Shown one piece after another: positions 52,987 through 62,928 of a DNA stretch of 64,000 nt; positions within the stretch are counted from its first letter, which is position 1, and every line of letters begins with the position of its first letter. The stretch is from positions 5,828,001-5,892,000 of the forward strand of contig NC_081335.1 of the NCBI RefSeq assembly GCF_022539665.2, given 5' to 3'. A program made the position numbers and the translations under genes. The notes under the pieces were generated by a model. That model worked only from the letters and a program-made list of their open reading frames with translations. It was not told where the DNA came from and made no database searches. Source of the DNA: Daphnia carinata. Its lineage: Eukaryota > Arthropoda > Branchiopoda > Diplostraca > Daphniidae.

Positions 52987-53906
52987 ATGCCTCCAAAATG
53001 CCCTCCCCTCACTGAAGAACAAAAAGCAGCCAAGAGCCTGAAAATGCGTGAAAAAAGGGCAGCTGAAACGCCCGAAGTTAGAGAGAAGAGATTGCTGTAA
53101 AATCGAGAACTTATAAAAGCAAAAAAACAAAGACTTGATCCTGTAGAACAGCAAAAGGCTCTAGAAGCACAAGCTGTTCGTCAAAGAAAAGCCCGTGAAA
53201 TCCTAACTCCAGAAAAGGCAACTGTTTCGCGCACGAAAAATAGATTGCAGCATCAGAATGTTCGCTATAATCAAACAACAGATGAAGCAGATGAAAGACG
53301 AGAAGTTAACAGACAGCAAATGATTAGTTACGGACGAGTTGAAAATGACGAAGAAATAGAACAACTTCAAGAGGAGACCAGAGCAAGGATTGCTCAGATT
53401 TCTTTAGAAAGCGAAGAAGATTGAGAAGAAATGCTGGATCTACAACAAGCAAGTGAGGCTGAACACCACGCAGAAATTGTTATTGTAGAAACAGAAGAAG
53501 AGCGACATCACCGATTGGAATATCTTGCTCAAAATAGAAGTAATAGAGTAACTAAAACACACCAAGCTGCTCAGAAACCATTACACAACGAAGAATGGGT
53601 TCCCGTTCATCACTGTGGGTAAATGGACGAGGTCTGTCATTACTGTGGCGCAAGACATTTAAAAGGAGAAAAAACGTCTGATGGAAAATTCCGCATTTGT
53701 TGTTCGAGAGGGAAAGTCATTCTTCCTCTACCTAGAGAATGCCCGGAATTGCTTTACCATCTTTTCGCCGACAGTCATCCAAAATTTCCCCATTTCTTGA
53801 AAATGATAAGAAATTACAACAACGCTCTTGCTTTCGCGACCACGGGAACACAAATCGACAGTCCACCAGGTCGCGGCCCCTATTGCCTTCGAATTCATAG
53901 ACAGAT
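52987..53906 (+). pseudogene. Helitron Rep, N-terminal part
   Basis: From an ATG at 52,987 about 210 codons of a charged, helix-rich head (Gln, Glu, Arg) are interrupted by stops at 53,098, 53,422 and 53,620. Then comes C-H-Y-C-G-A ... F-R-I-C-C-S-R-G-K-V-I-L-P-L-P, the cysteine-rich N-terminal motif of animal Helitron Rep proteins. It is followed by R-N-Y-N-N-A-L-A-F-A and G-R-G-P-Y-C-L-R-I-H-R-Q-I, where the CACTA element cuts in at 53,906. In the family this part probably binds DNA. The frame is broken and not functional. Confidence 0.75.
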
Positions 53907-54433
53907 CCCTAGCAGAAATTCAGAGGGCAAAAACCCCTCCAAGACTGGTATTTCGGACTCGTCTAGAGTCCTAGACCGGTCCAGCGGGCGGGTATTTGGA
54001 CCCCTTGTTTGCAGCCATAACAGCCTCCTAGACTGGTATCGAGGACGGTAAAAAAAAAAAAAAGAAAAAAAAACGGTGAGCCTCTTAAGTTAGAGCCAAA
54101 AGCCGTTCCCATACCCGGCCGTTAGACTCAGCCGGGGCTCATCTTCTGTACTCGTCCCAATACTCGTATTCATGTCCGTTATGGGACAATTGTTTGATTT
54201 TTTAAATGCATTTTACTCCCTACATAAAATTGTTACAGTTTCAGAAAAAAAAAATGACTGCAGAATAACACAAATTTCTTTATATTTAACATGAAGTCAC
54301 TGATAAATCCAGTTCGTCCTGGCAACATACCAACACGGCACAAAGACTAGAAAGGCGCAATGTGGCCAACACGGAATGGCGAGGACACAGAAAAAAAACA
54401 TCATTTAAGACATTTAGACAAGAAATTTGTAAC

Positions 54434-56134
54434 TTATTCGATGGGTTTTTTGAAATCTCTTATGTTCTTTTCCAAGGCAGCAATTTTGGACTGCAGTTCG
54501 GCCTCGTAAATAGTACTAGGTACTGGCGCTTCAAAAGTTGGCTGGTTGCGCGAAGACCTAGCTGCCTGAGCTTCAACGGGTGTTATGCTTCTTTCTTCGC
54601 GGTATTTTTCTCCACTTTTCTTTCTGCACGTCTTTATCTGTTCCAATAAACAGTCAATCTCAATATTTTCTTCGTTTTTTTGTCGCGCCTTTGCGTTCGC
54701 AACGACTAAAATAAAAAGAAAGAAAATTAGTTAATGAAATACAATGTAGCATTTCCATATACCTCCTAGAACTGAAATGAGGTTCGTAAATATTGAGAGA
54801 CCTGGCCGTCTATCGTCGCCGCGAGGAACTGCCTTCCACTGAAGTTTTTCGGCCAGCTGAGAAGAAATGAGAAAATCAAAACTATCTCTCAGGACTTTGC
54901 CTACAAGTTTCCCGGCTTTAAATGTGGAAAACAGGAAACATGCCTAGGTAAAAGATAAAGAGTAATTAGACAATTTCTTTTTAAATTATAATTCAAACTT
55001 ACTAAGCTAACTGACGAATCTTTTTCTCCCAGAACAATGTTCATTGCGTCTAGTTCTTCGGCGGTCTTTAAAGGAAGTTGTGGAAAATATCTTCTTACCA
55101 CTCTTTGGTGAAACTCGATGTTTTCATAAGCTTTAGCTGGAACATCTGCTACACTTAATTCGTCCAGTTTCGAAGAAAACGCTGAAAAAATTCTGTCCAT
55201 TTTTTCGGAAAGGTAGCTTAACGCAGAATTCTGCTCGTGCCTTAAGCGTTTTACTTCATCCAATAGGACTCCAAAGGAACCCACGTCCGCGAAAGGGGTA
55301 GGAAGTGGCGAAACGTGTGAGTGGGTTTCATCTTCAAGAATGTTTTGAACAACGATCGATTCCTGGTCAAAAATGTTTTCCACTGGACCATTGCCATTGC
55401 CTTGATAGCTGTCTTGTAGAACTGGTGTACCAAGAACACCGATCTCTTGGAGTAATCCTATTTTAAAAAAAGTTAGATACAGCTTTTACTTGGATTTGCA
55501 GATATGTTTCTTACCGTTGTTTGTGAAAGACGGAGGCACGTCATCATCCGACAAATATTGAAATTCAATACTGTTTGCGCTGCTGTGGGCCCTTGGCTCG
55601 CCACTCTTGCTACCTGAATTTTAAAATAGTTGTGAATTTTTAAGTTTGAAAATATCTTAATGTACTTACTTTGAATAATGTTGATGACGGAACTTGTCCT
55701 GGTTGCCGTAACAACTGTAGGCGGACTGCTGTCTTCACTGTCATCACCGTACCTCTTCCTTTTGTGCGAGACACGTTTTCCTTTCCCCCAAGTTCTTTCA
55801 CAATCAGAAATGAAAGCCTCGGCTAAAGGACGGCCAGCAGCTGCCTCTTTGACAACATGCTTTGCTCGCGCAAAACTTACTGCAATAATAAAATGAAAAT
55901 TAATTCTACAGATAACAATATAATTGCACATAACGTAATTGAAACTTACCAGGCTTGTTCTCTGGATTCATAATATTATGAACATCGTATTCCAGCCAAG
56001 TATTGAATGGGTGGTGGAATCTTTCAAATGTTTTTTCCCCCCAACACGCAGGATTCAAATTGCCTTCTGATGTAGTACATGGTGGGTATAGCAAAAACTT
56101 GTGGGCCGTTGATAACCAGCAACGGGGCACAAAG
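54434..56134 (-). CDS. Six-exon gene resembling DUF4806 proteins, cargo of the CACTA element
   Basis: Minus-strand exons by splice signals: 55,950-56,134, 55,670-55,879, 55,515-55,613, 55,003-55,457, 54,763-54,943 and 54,434-54,705. Each is open, each joins in phase, and all introns have GT-AG ends and are 57-75 bases long. Upstream of 56,134 a first exon must exist, which I could not place. The N-terminal exon has a V-P-x-C-W-L and Y-P-P pattern as in DUF4806 proteins. The third last exon begins an L-P-L-K-T-A-E-E-L-D segment, and the next exon continues with K-L-V-G-K-V-L-R-D, typical of the DUF4806 fold. The last exon is a charged coiled coil. A Lys/Arg cluster in exon 2 may be a nuclear signal. 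The intact splicing suggests recent activity. The function is unknown; a TNPA-like DNA-binding partner of the transposase is possible. Confidence 0.55.
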
Positions 56135-57230
56135 CTGTAGAGACATAAGGGAATGTTGTCACAGCCCCTCTCCAAGGTTTAACAATAAAAAATGAAGGCT
56201 CTTTGTATTTGGAAGGCTTGGTCTTTTCAGTACTTTCCTGTATCGTAAGATATCTTCCACACCATTCAGGAAATGGTCTTCCATCCTGAGGAATAAACAT
56301 TTAGAATCATATAAAATCTATAATAAACATATACAACATAGGAGACAAAGTGTACCTGAATGTTTCTTGCAACAGGTGATTGCTGACTTATCTCGTGATT
56401 AGAATTTAATTCGTTATCGTCAACTACACAATTCATGATTACAATAACTTTTTCCACTAGCTCAAAATTTTGCACTATGACTTTTAGAAGTGCACTACGA
56501 ATAAAACTTTGCACCAGACCTGGAATATTGAAAAAGAAATCCAACCTGCATGTAATTAAACTTTTGAAAATGATGCAATAACGTGAGCCTTTGTCGAACA
56601 ACTTCAAGCATTTCAGTGAAATACGTACAAATTTCATACGGACAGCATGGGCGTTGCCAGTTTTTCCATTTCGGGTTCTACATATGAGTGCAATGTATGG
56701 GAAAACCATATTCTGTTGTATTCACAGTTACTTTTCAATTTTTTTCAATTCTTTTACTAAGATGATTTGATTGATAAGCTAGAATTATGCATGTACACGT
56801 ACAAAGAAAAGAAAAGGAATGAAAGTTATGTATTGATTTACCCTTGCGTGTCGGTTATACGTAATCGATGACGTTCGAAGCAGACGAGAATAATTTTGTT
56901 GTCTGAAAGGCCAGGATGATGCTAAACAATATCATGCCTGAATGCACAAATCGGAAAACATTATAAAAATTATAACTATCTTATTCCTTATTTATAATTT
57001 ATTTATTAATTAGAGAAGATTAGGCAAGATACAAATCAGTGTTTTTAATCATCCAAAACTGATAATAATGCTCCTCAACGGTTCAAAAAAATTTAAGCGA
57101 AAAAAATTCCCGCTGATGCTGACGACGTTTACTACATTTCAAATGTGCTTCGTCAATGATATCTGACAGCTATTCGTTGTTTAACTAAGTTCGCAAGCGT
57201 CATCATTGTTGATTTTAAATTTTCTTTACA

Positions 57231-57907
57231 GGCTTTATGGTGTACCCTTTTTCGTTACAGCCAAAACAAAAATTGCTTTTCCATATGAAAATTTTTTCCG
57301 CTATTTTAGGCACGTATTGCGTTCCGGAAACAAACCCCTCGAACAAGTTAGAAATCGTTTAGTTGAAATGAATAAGTATTTAATGCACACAACAAGTGAC
57401 GGTATTATTATTGAATCCAGCGACATGTTCAAAATTGAAGTAAAAAAAGCGGAATTGTTAAATAGTAATACAAAAATTGTATTGAGCTTTTCTGTAGGCA
57501 ACGGAAGCCACCCTGTAAAAAAAATTCGTTTCCCCAACTTTACAATTACAAATACTTTTCCTAATAATGTCTGCCTTTTAAAGAATGGAAGCGTTGTCGT
57601 AGTTCAGGACATATTAGAGTATCCGGCTGGCAGTGAAAGATTTCTTCTCGTTGGTTTCAAGTTTAAAACGTTGGAAAATGCTTTCGAGAAACCATACGTT
57701 TCCTCGAAATATAATGCATACGTAGCATCTAAATTGTCAGATAAGACAGGTGAATGGAACGTGAACACAATATTTTCCAAAATGTATGTCATGCCTTTTA
57801 AATTAACCGATTGGACTACGCTTCCAAACATAATGGAACGCCATTCTCCAAATAGTTCCAAATGGTTTGTAACTGCCTTACGTCACACTATGTCGTCCTC
57901 AAACTAA
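57231..57907 (+). CDS. CACTA transposase-like last exon (truncated gene)
   Basis: An acceptor TTTCTTTACAG at 57,230 opens a 226-codon frame to a stop at 57,907. It starts L-Y-G-V-P-F-F and continues F-P-Y-E-N-F-F-R-Y-F-R and N-K-P-L-E-Q-V-R-N-R-L. This resembles the C-terminal part of animal EnSpm/CACTA transposases, where an F-P-x-E-N motif lies after the catalytic core. The rest is a beta-rich tail with no motif I know. The upstream 500 bases have no room for the DDE core, so the gene is 5'-truncated, probably by an internal deletion. The open frame of 233 codons recorded from 57,206 includes intron sequence. Confidence 0.5.
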
Positions 57908-58183
57908 AAATGTTACTGCATTCTCTGTGTGGTATCAATAAAACAGCAAGTAAAATAAAGGCGAATCTTCTAATTACCTTTTTAGCTTACTCACTCATCT
58001 GTGTCAGTGCACTAGCTTCATCAAACACAACACGCATGGCTGGTAGTCGTATTAGGCATTATCCAGGAGTTAATAAACTGCCAGGAATGCTAATTTAAAC
58101 AAAATAAAGAGTAGAAATGATAATTGAATTAAAAGATATCAGAGAAAATATCGTGTGGTTGGAAACACTTAAATTTTTAATAA

Positions 58184-58208
58184 AATTCTGGTATTTTATA
58201 CCAGAATT
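58184..58208. repeat. Perfect 11-bp inverted repeat in the CACTA subterminal region
   Basis: AATTCTGGTAT, a TTT loop, then ATACCAGAATT. The CTGGTAT/ATACCAG core is the same module that recurs near both ends of the element (for example near 53,945, 54,030 and 58,330). It is a good candidate for a transposase or accessory-protein binding site. Confidence 0.6.
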
Positions 58209-58699
58209 CAAGATCAGTTCCAAAAGTCAGTAAATGACGAGTCAAATCCTGGTATTTTGTCTGCACATGAATCCAATTTTTTGGTAGAAAATTGTAAGAA
58301 CATAGGCCAGTGAAAAAACGAGTCTAATACTGGTTTTTTGTATCCACATCAATCCCAATTTTTGCAGAAAACTCTGAGGACATAGGCCAGTATTGGACGA
58401 GTATATTACTCGTACCACGGGCTGTAGCGCTCGTAGCGTACAAGAGACCAGTAAAAAATGAGTCCAACGTGGGTACCAGGGACTTAAGCGCTATGCTTCT
58501 TTTTTGAGTCCATAAAACCGGATTTGTACTAAGCTAATACCAGACAACGAACCGAAAGTACTTAAGGAAGTTAATTCCGTATTCAGTACGCAAACTTGAC
58601 CAAAAAAATGAGTCAAAATTAGAGTATCGCGGACGCAGACCCCATCTGGACAAAAAGTTTCTGCTAGGGATATATCACAATACCACAGCTATTGGATAC

Positions 58700-59091
58700 T
58701 GTTGCAGTTTCTTCTATTACACTCATACTGACACAGACATTACAACACAGACATTTCAACAAAGACATACAAAATACACACACGACATAATACTATTTAC
58801 AACACCTGCACTATACTCGCGAAGGGAAGCCAGCAGTCAAGCAAAGCTCCTTCTTAAGGACTAATGCGAGGGCGGCCAGCCAAAGGCAGAGCCCCCTCGT
58901 AACGTCCTGTCGGACATCGGGCCAAATCCCGAGTCCCAGACTAACTAAAAGAGAGGCCAGAGGGCGACTCACGTTCGACCTGACCTCTAGGGGAAAGACA
59001 GCAATAACGAAAGAGAACATGGTAACAAAGTTGGGAATCAGATGGCAGCACTTGTAACATAAACAGACGAAAGAGGGCAATAGTTGTAACA
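58700..59091. repeat. Solo LTR inserted in the Helitron (392 bp)
   Basis: The block begins TGTTGCAGTTTC and ends AGTTGTAACA (TG...CA, with TGTT/AACA inverted ends). It is flanked by ATAC on both sides (58,696-58,699 and 59,092-59,095). Deleting it with one ATAC rejoins the Helitron frame exactly (G-Y-Q-H-E-D). There is no internal retroelement sequence, so this is an LTR left by recombination. Its direction is not certain; the minus strand looks slightly more promoter-like. It does not match the other LTRs in the window. Confidence 0.8.
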
Positions 59092-59095
59092 ATAC

Positions 59096-61680
59096 CAACA
59101 CGAAGACAATGCTCCAAAATACGCCCAACTGTATTTCATTAATTCTTCTCAGGCAAACGAATTTCGGGCCAGTAATCCTGCCAACGTTCGTTGTGCCCGT
59201 TTTCTGATGAACAATTGGATTCTCTTCTTCGTCAATGTAATCCCTATGCTGCCACGTAAAAGAATATGAGTCAAATGGCAGCTGAGGAGGATCATCTTGC
59301 CGAAATAGATGGTAGAAGACCCATGGAAATTGGAATGATTATCCGTAATGACCGTCGGACACAGGATGTGAGGCGTTACAACAGCCCCACAGGGGAAGAA
59401 ATAGCAGTGGTTTTCAAAAGCATTGATGGAGCTCCACCCGAAAATAGGGATATACGCGGCAATCTCTTGATTCCAAGAAGAGGAAATCAATTCATTCTAA
59501 TCGACACTCAAAAACCAATGTGCGACCCCATGACATATCCATTACTCTTTCCTAATGGAGACAATGGCTGGGTCAAAACATGATTCACACCAACCCAGCT
59601 ATTTCAGATAACTACCAAAATAATGAAAGCAATTGCGCACAAGAAGATGATATGATGGATTGTGAAGCTCAAGTTCTATGTGATACTCCAGAAAATCCTG
59701 TACCAGACGCTGTAGAACCGGAACTGGAACCGGAAGAAGCCCTTGATATAGACACGGATGCACCAATGGTGAGAAGAGTTGGCCATCGGCCAAGAATCAC
59801 ACAATGCGAATTCTATAGCAGCAGAATGTCCATTCGTGGATACTTCAACGCAGCCTTATACGGCGGTCCACTCACTCAGCAGTGGATAGTTGATTCGTAC
59901 GTTAAAGTTGAAGCTAACCGAGTGAAGTATCTTCAGACACATCAGGCAGATCTACACGTCGCGCAGTAGAATGGACTTATGGATTATCTGAATACTCGAT
60001 CGGAAAGAGAGAACATGACAGTCGGGACATCGGTCATCTTACCATCAACTTTCATTGGAAATCCAAGGGCCATGAAACAGGGGTACCAGGACGCGATGGC
60101 TATTTGTGGAAAATTTGGAAAGCCCATCTTTTTCCTTACTTTTACCTGCAACCCTAAATGGCCAGAGATCACAGAAAATATTGAAGCTTACCAAATTTCA
60201 TCGAATAGGCCCGATATTGTTTCAAGAGTTTATCATCTTAAACTGAAAGAATTAATAAAGGACATTCAAGAACGTCTAATTTTGGGGATAATTGTTGCGA
60301 GGATTCATGTCATCGAATTCCAGAAGCGCGGTCTTCCACATGTCCATCTACTGATATGGGTAGATCAGAATGACGTTCCAACGACTGAAGAAGATATAGA
60401 CAAGACGATATGTCCTGAAATTCCGGATCCAGAAGCGAACCCGGTACTTCACAAGATTGTAATGAGCAACATGATTTACAGCCCATGCGGAAAGGAAATT
60501 AATCGCAATTCTCTTTGCATGGATGGTGATATATGCACAAAATCGTTTCCAAAACCATTTGCGGAAGAAACGATAATCAACGGAAATGGATATCCCAGTT
60601 ATCGAAGGAGAAATAACGGTCGTAGCTACTCGCTCAACAACAACAGCAGCAGTCACCGAGTGGACAACAGCTGGGTCGTCCCCTACAACCCTTACCTTTC
60701 ACTCAAATTCAATTCGCACAATAATCTGGAGTTCTTCGCTTCCATAACCAGCATAAAGTATATTTTCAAGTACATATACAAAGGGCATGATTGCGCAAAT
60801 ATACAGATATGCAGAGGAGAGAATCAAGAAGATCAAGAACGTAAGTAAAGAACCCCTGAAGCCACTTGGAGGATTTTTAAGTATCCGCTTTCTTACCGTT
60901 CACACGCTGTTATTCGTCTTGCTATTCATCTTCCTCAAGAACCATCAGTTTTTTTTCATCCGGGAATGGAAGAGCGGGCTGTGATCAATTCTGCCTCACA
61001 ATTAACTACATTGACGGCCTGGTTCAAATTAAATTCTGCTCACCTACCATCTAGATCTTACTTTTATCGCGAAATTCCTCATCATTTTTGGTTTGTCAAG
61101 ACCGCAAGGAAATGGAAACCGAGAAAAAGAGGATCAACGTTATTGGACGTATTTCTTCTGTTTCCGTCAAGCAAGTCGAAAAACACGGTCTTCGTTTGCC
61201 TCTTATAAACGTTCCTGGTGCAACCAGCTTCGAATATTTGAGGACGGTCGACGGGATTCTTCATTCAACATTCAAAGAAGCTGCTATAGCAAGACATTTA
61301 CTGGCTGGTGATAGCGTTTGGGAACGAGTAATGGCGGAAGCAGTTGAATTTGAAATGCCCATCCCAGTAAGGGAATTGTTCGTAAACATTTGCGTTCATT
61401 GCTCTCCAACCAACGCTCAGTTACTGTTCAAGAACAACCTGCAACATCTCATGGAAGACTTCACTAGACGTGGCCATGAAGATGAAATTGCAAAAAACCT
61501 AGCGCTCAAATGTATTCAAGATATGTTATGGCAGAGTGGTCACAATCTTGAAGAATTCCCATTGCCTATCCCTGATTTTCAAATGATTCAGCGGCTGATT
61601 GAAGATGAAACAGATGAAGGTTCGGATGACGTGCGTGCTCAGAAGAGGAGACTAGGAGAACTAATGGTTGTCCAGCTTGG
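59096..61680 (+). pseudogene. Helitron Rep, HUH core and following region
   Basis: The reading resumes with Y-A-Q-L-Y-F and A-N-E-F-R-A-S-N-P. R-Y-N-S-P-T-G-E-E-I-A-V-V-F and D-P-M-T-Y-P-L-L-F-P-N-G-D follow near 59,370-59,560 (Helitron-like N domain). Then F-F-L-T-F-T-C-N-P-K-W-P-E-I appears near 60,130 and the catalytic H-V-H within G-L-P-H-V-H-L-L-I-W near 60,340 (HUH motif). The tyrosine segment Y-I-F-K-Y-I-Y-K-G-H-D is near 60,760 (two-Tyr active site). The later V-P-G-A-T-S-F-E-Y-L-R-T-V and C-V-H-C-S-P-T-N-A-Q-L region is at 61,215-61,420. Frame breaks lie near 59,310, 59,580, 59,966 and 60,845, and between 60,990 and 61,100. Rep nicks DNA for rolling-circle transposition; this copy cannot be made whole. 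The helicase domain does not follow. Confidence 0.85.
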
Positions 61681-62349
61681 GTTTGGTTTTTTTTTTTTTA
61701 AACATAATAGCTATCAATCAGAGCAGGCAAAGTTTTATTCACTCTTTGTACTGTTTATTAAGAATTAAGATAAGAAGATTAAATTAAGAAGAAGAAGGCC
61801 GTTATGTTCTTTAAGCCCCCCCCCCCCAAATTTCAAACTTTAACGGCAAAAAGCTACACTGCACCGCCTGAGGTAACCAAGTGTGAAGTACACTTTCCGT
61901 CCAAAAACTTAGAAGGGAGTTAACTTCAAGGGATAGGGAGGGGTATTGAGAAAAATTATTTTTGAAAAAATAACATTACATCTATATTAAGTAAGGAATG
62001 CTATATCTTTTGGGGAAAATAATTTTTTTAGCTCAATTCTAAGTATTTTATTTAAAAAATTTTAAAACCTAGTCTTAGCGTTACGCTTATGGGGAAAAAC
62101 CGGCTGTGCCTATTTCGTGAACGAGGACCTAGAGCCTTAGCGGTAAGTTCTACAAAAAAACTAAGTGTTAGTGAATTGTAGATCACGACTTCATCTGATC
62201 AGCAAAAATAAAAATAAAAGTCTACCTGTATCCATTAAATAGCAATGGGAGTTTAAGTGACGCCGTAGCGCCATAAGAATACACGTAAATGGAGGAGGTG
62301 TGCCTAATAATTTGGTGGGTACTGTATTTGAGCCTAGTAAAGATAAAAT
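61681..62349. other. Unassigned stretch after the Helitron break
   Basis: Starts with a T-run at about 61,690, followed by GA-rich and C-run sequence (C-run near 61,820) and AT-rich DNA. Nothing coding was found. It may contain the unresolved inner end of the LTR to the right. Confidence 0.35.
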
Positions 62350-62928
62350 GGCGTCAAACAAAATTTGTCTTACCGTCACACGCAGTTGCGAAGATAGAAT
62401 AAAGATGATAAACTTTGTAGTGAAAAATAAAGATAACAGGTCTCGTCGGTCGCACAAGAAGCGATGAGAAAGCACTCACAATAGTATTTGAATAAGATAT
62501 AAAACTGAACTCACTAGACTTGATTAATTGAACAGCACTGTAAAAAATGTAGAACTAGTACTAGCTTTGGGGAACAAAAAGGGCATCCTTTTATAGGTCT
62601 TACATTGTTGTGGGAAACATAGCGCTTCCGACAGATGGACTCCGCGTACAAGTTATTGAGTGTCACCCGTGTCAACATTTCAGGTTCACGGAAATGTATG
62701 GCGCGATGTTCTACGCATGAGACACATCCAATCAGCAACAAGTAGGATGTAAAGTACAGTATATCAAAATAGAATTCAACGAAATGTCAATGACACTTGA
62801 ATTATTATATTTATAACGTATACTTTCAAGATAACCAACAACAAACATAATATATAATTTTAGGATAAAGAAAACAAATAATCAAGATAAAAATGTAATT
62901 AAAATGTGTATTTGATGACATCGTTACA
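62350..62928 (-). repeat. Probable 3' LTR of the right-edge Gypsy (inner end unclear)
   Basis: Directly after the env stop the minus strand reads TGTAACGATGTCATC, a TG-start typical of these LTRs and preceded by a purine-rich CCGGGAGTGA. A TATAAAAGG box lies at 62,587-62,595 (minus), at a sensible U3 distance. The other end is not fixed because the partner LTR lies outside the window. A donor-like GGTAAGAC near 62,370 may belong to the leader side. Confidence 0.5.

Larger units (their letters stand above)
53907..58669. mobile_element. CACTA/EnSpm-like DNA transposon inserted in the Helitron
   Basis: The left end is CCCTAGCAGAAATTC (53,907) and the right end GTTTCTGCTAGGG (58,669), a 12-base terminal inverted repeat CCCTAGCAGAAA. 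AT stands on both sides (53,905-53,906 and 58,670-58,671). Removing the element and one AT restores the Helitron frame exactly, which independently fixes the boundaries. Subterminal regions are packed with short repeats (ACTGGTAT, GTCCA, ACCAGT types), as is usual in CACTA elements. Inside are a multi-exon minus-strand gene (DUF4806-like) and a plus-strand transposase-like last exon. The transposase N-terminal part is lacking, so the element is probably non-autonomous. Confidence 0.75.
52987..61680 (+). mobile_element. Helitron (5' two-thirds), interrupted by two insertions
   Basis: Rep-coding sequence runs from 52,987 to 53,906, resumes at 58,670-58,699, and resumes again from 59,096 to about 61,670. 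The interruptions are a CACTA-like element (53,907-58,669) and a solo LTR (58,700-59,091). Removing each insertion plus one copy of its target duplication leaves the Rep frame continuous. The Pif1-like helicase half and the 3' hairpin/CTRR end are missing; homology stops at a T-run near 61,690. Confidence 0.8.

Noticed and set aside
59153-59170. Intron acceptor (TTCTTCTCAG) before the Helitron N domain
   Set aside because: The protein reads straight through this site in frame with conserved Helitron residues on both sides, so it is coding sequence and not a splice site.
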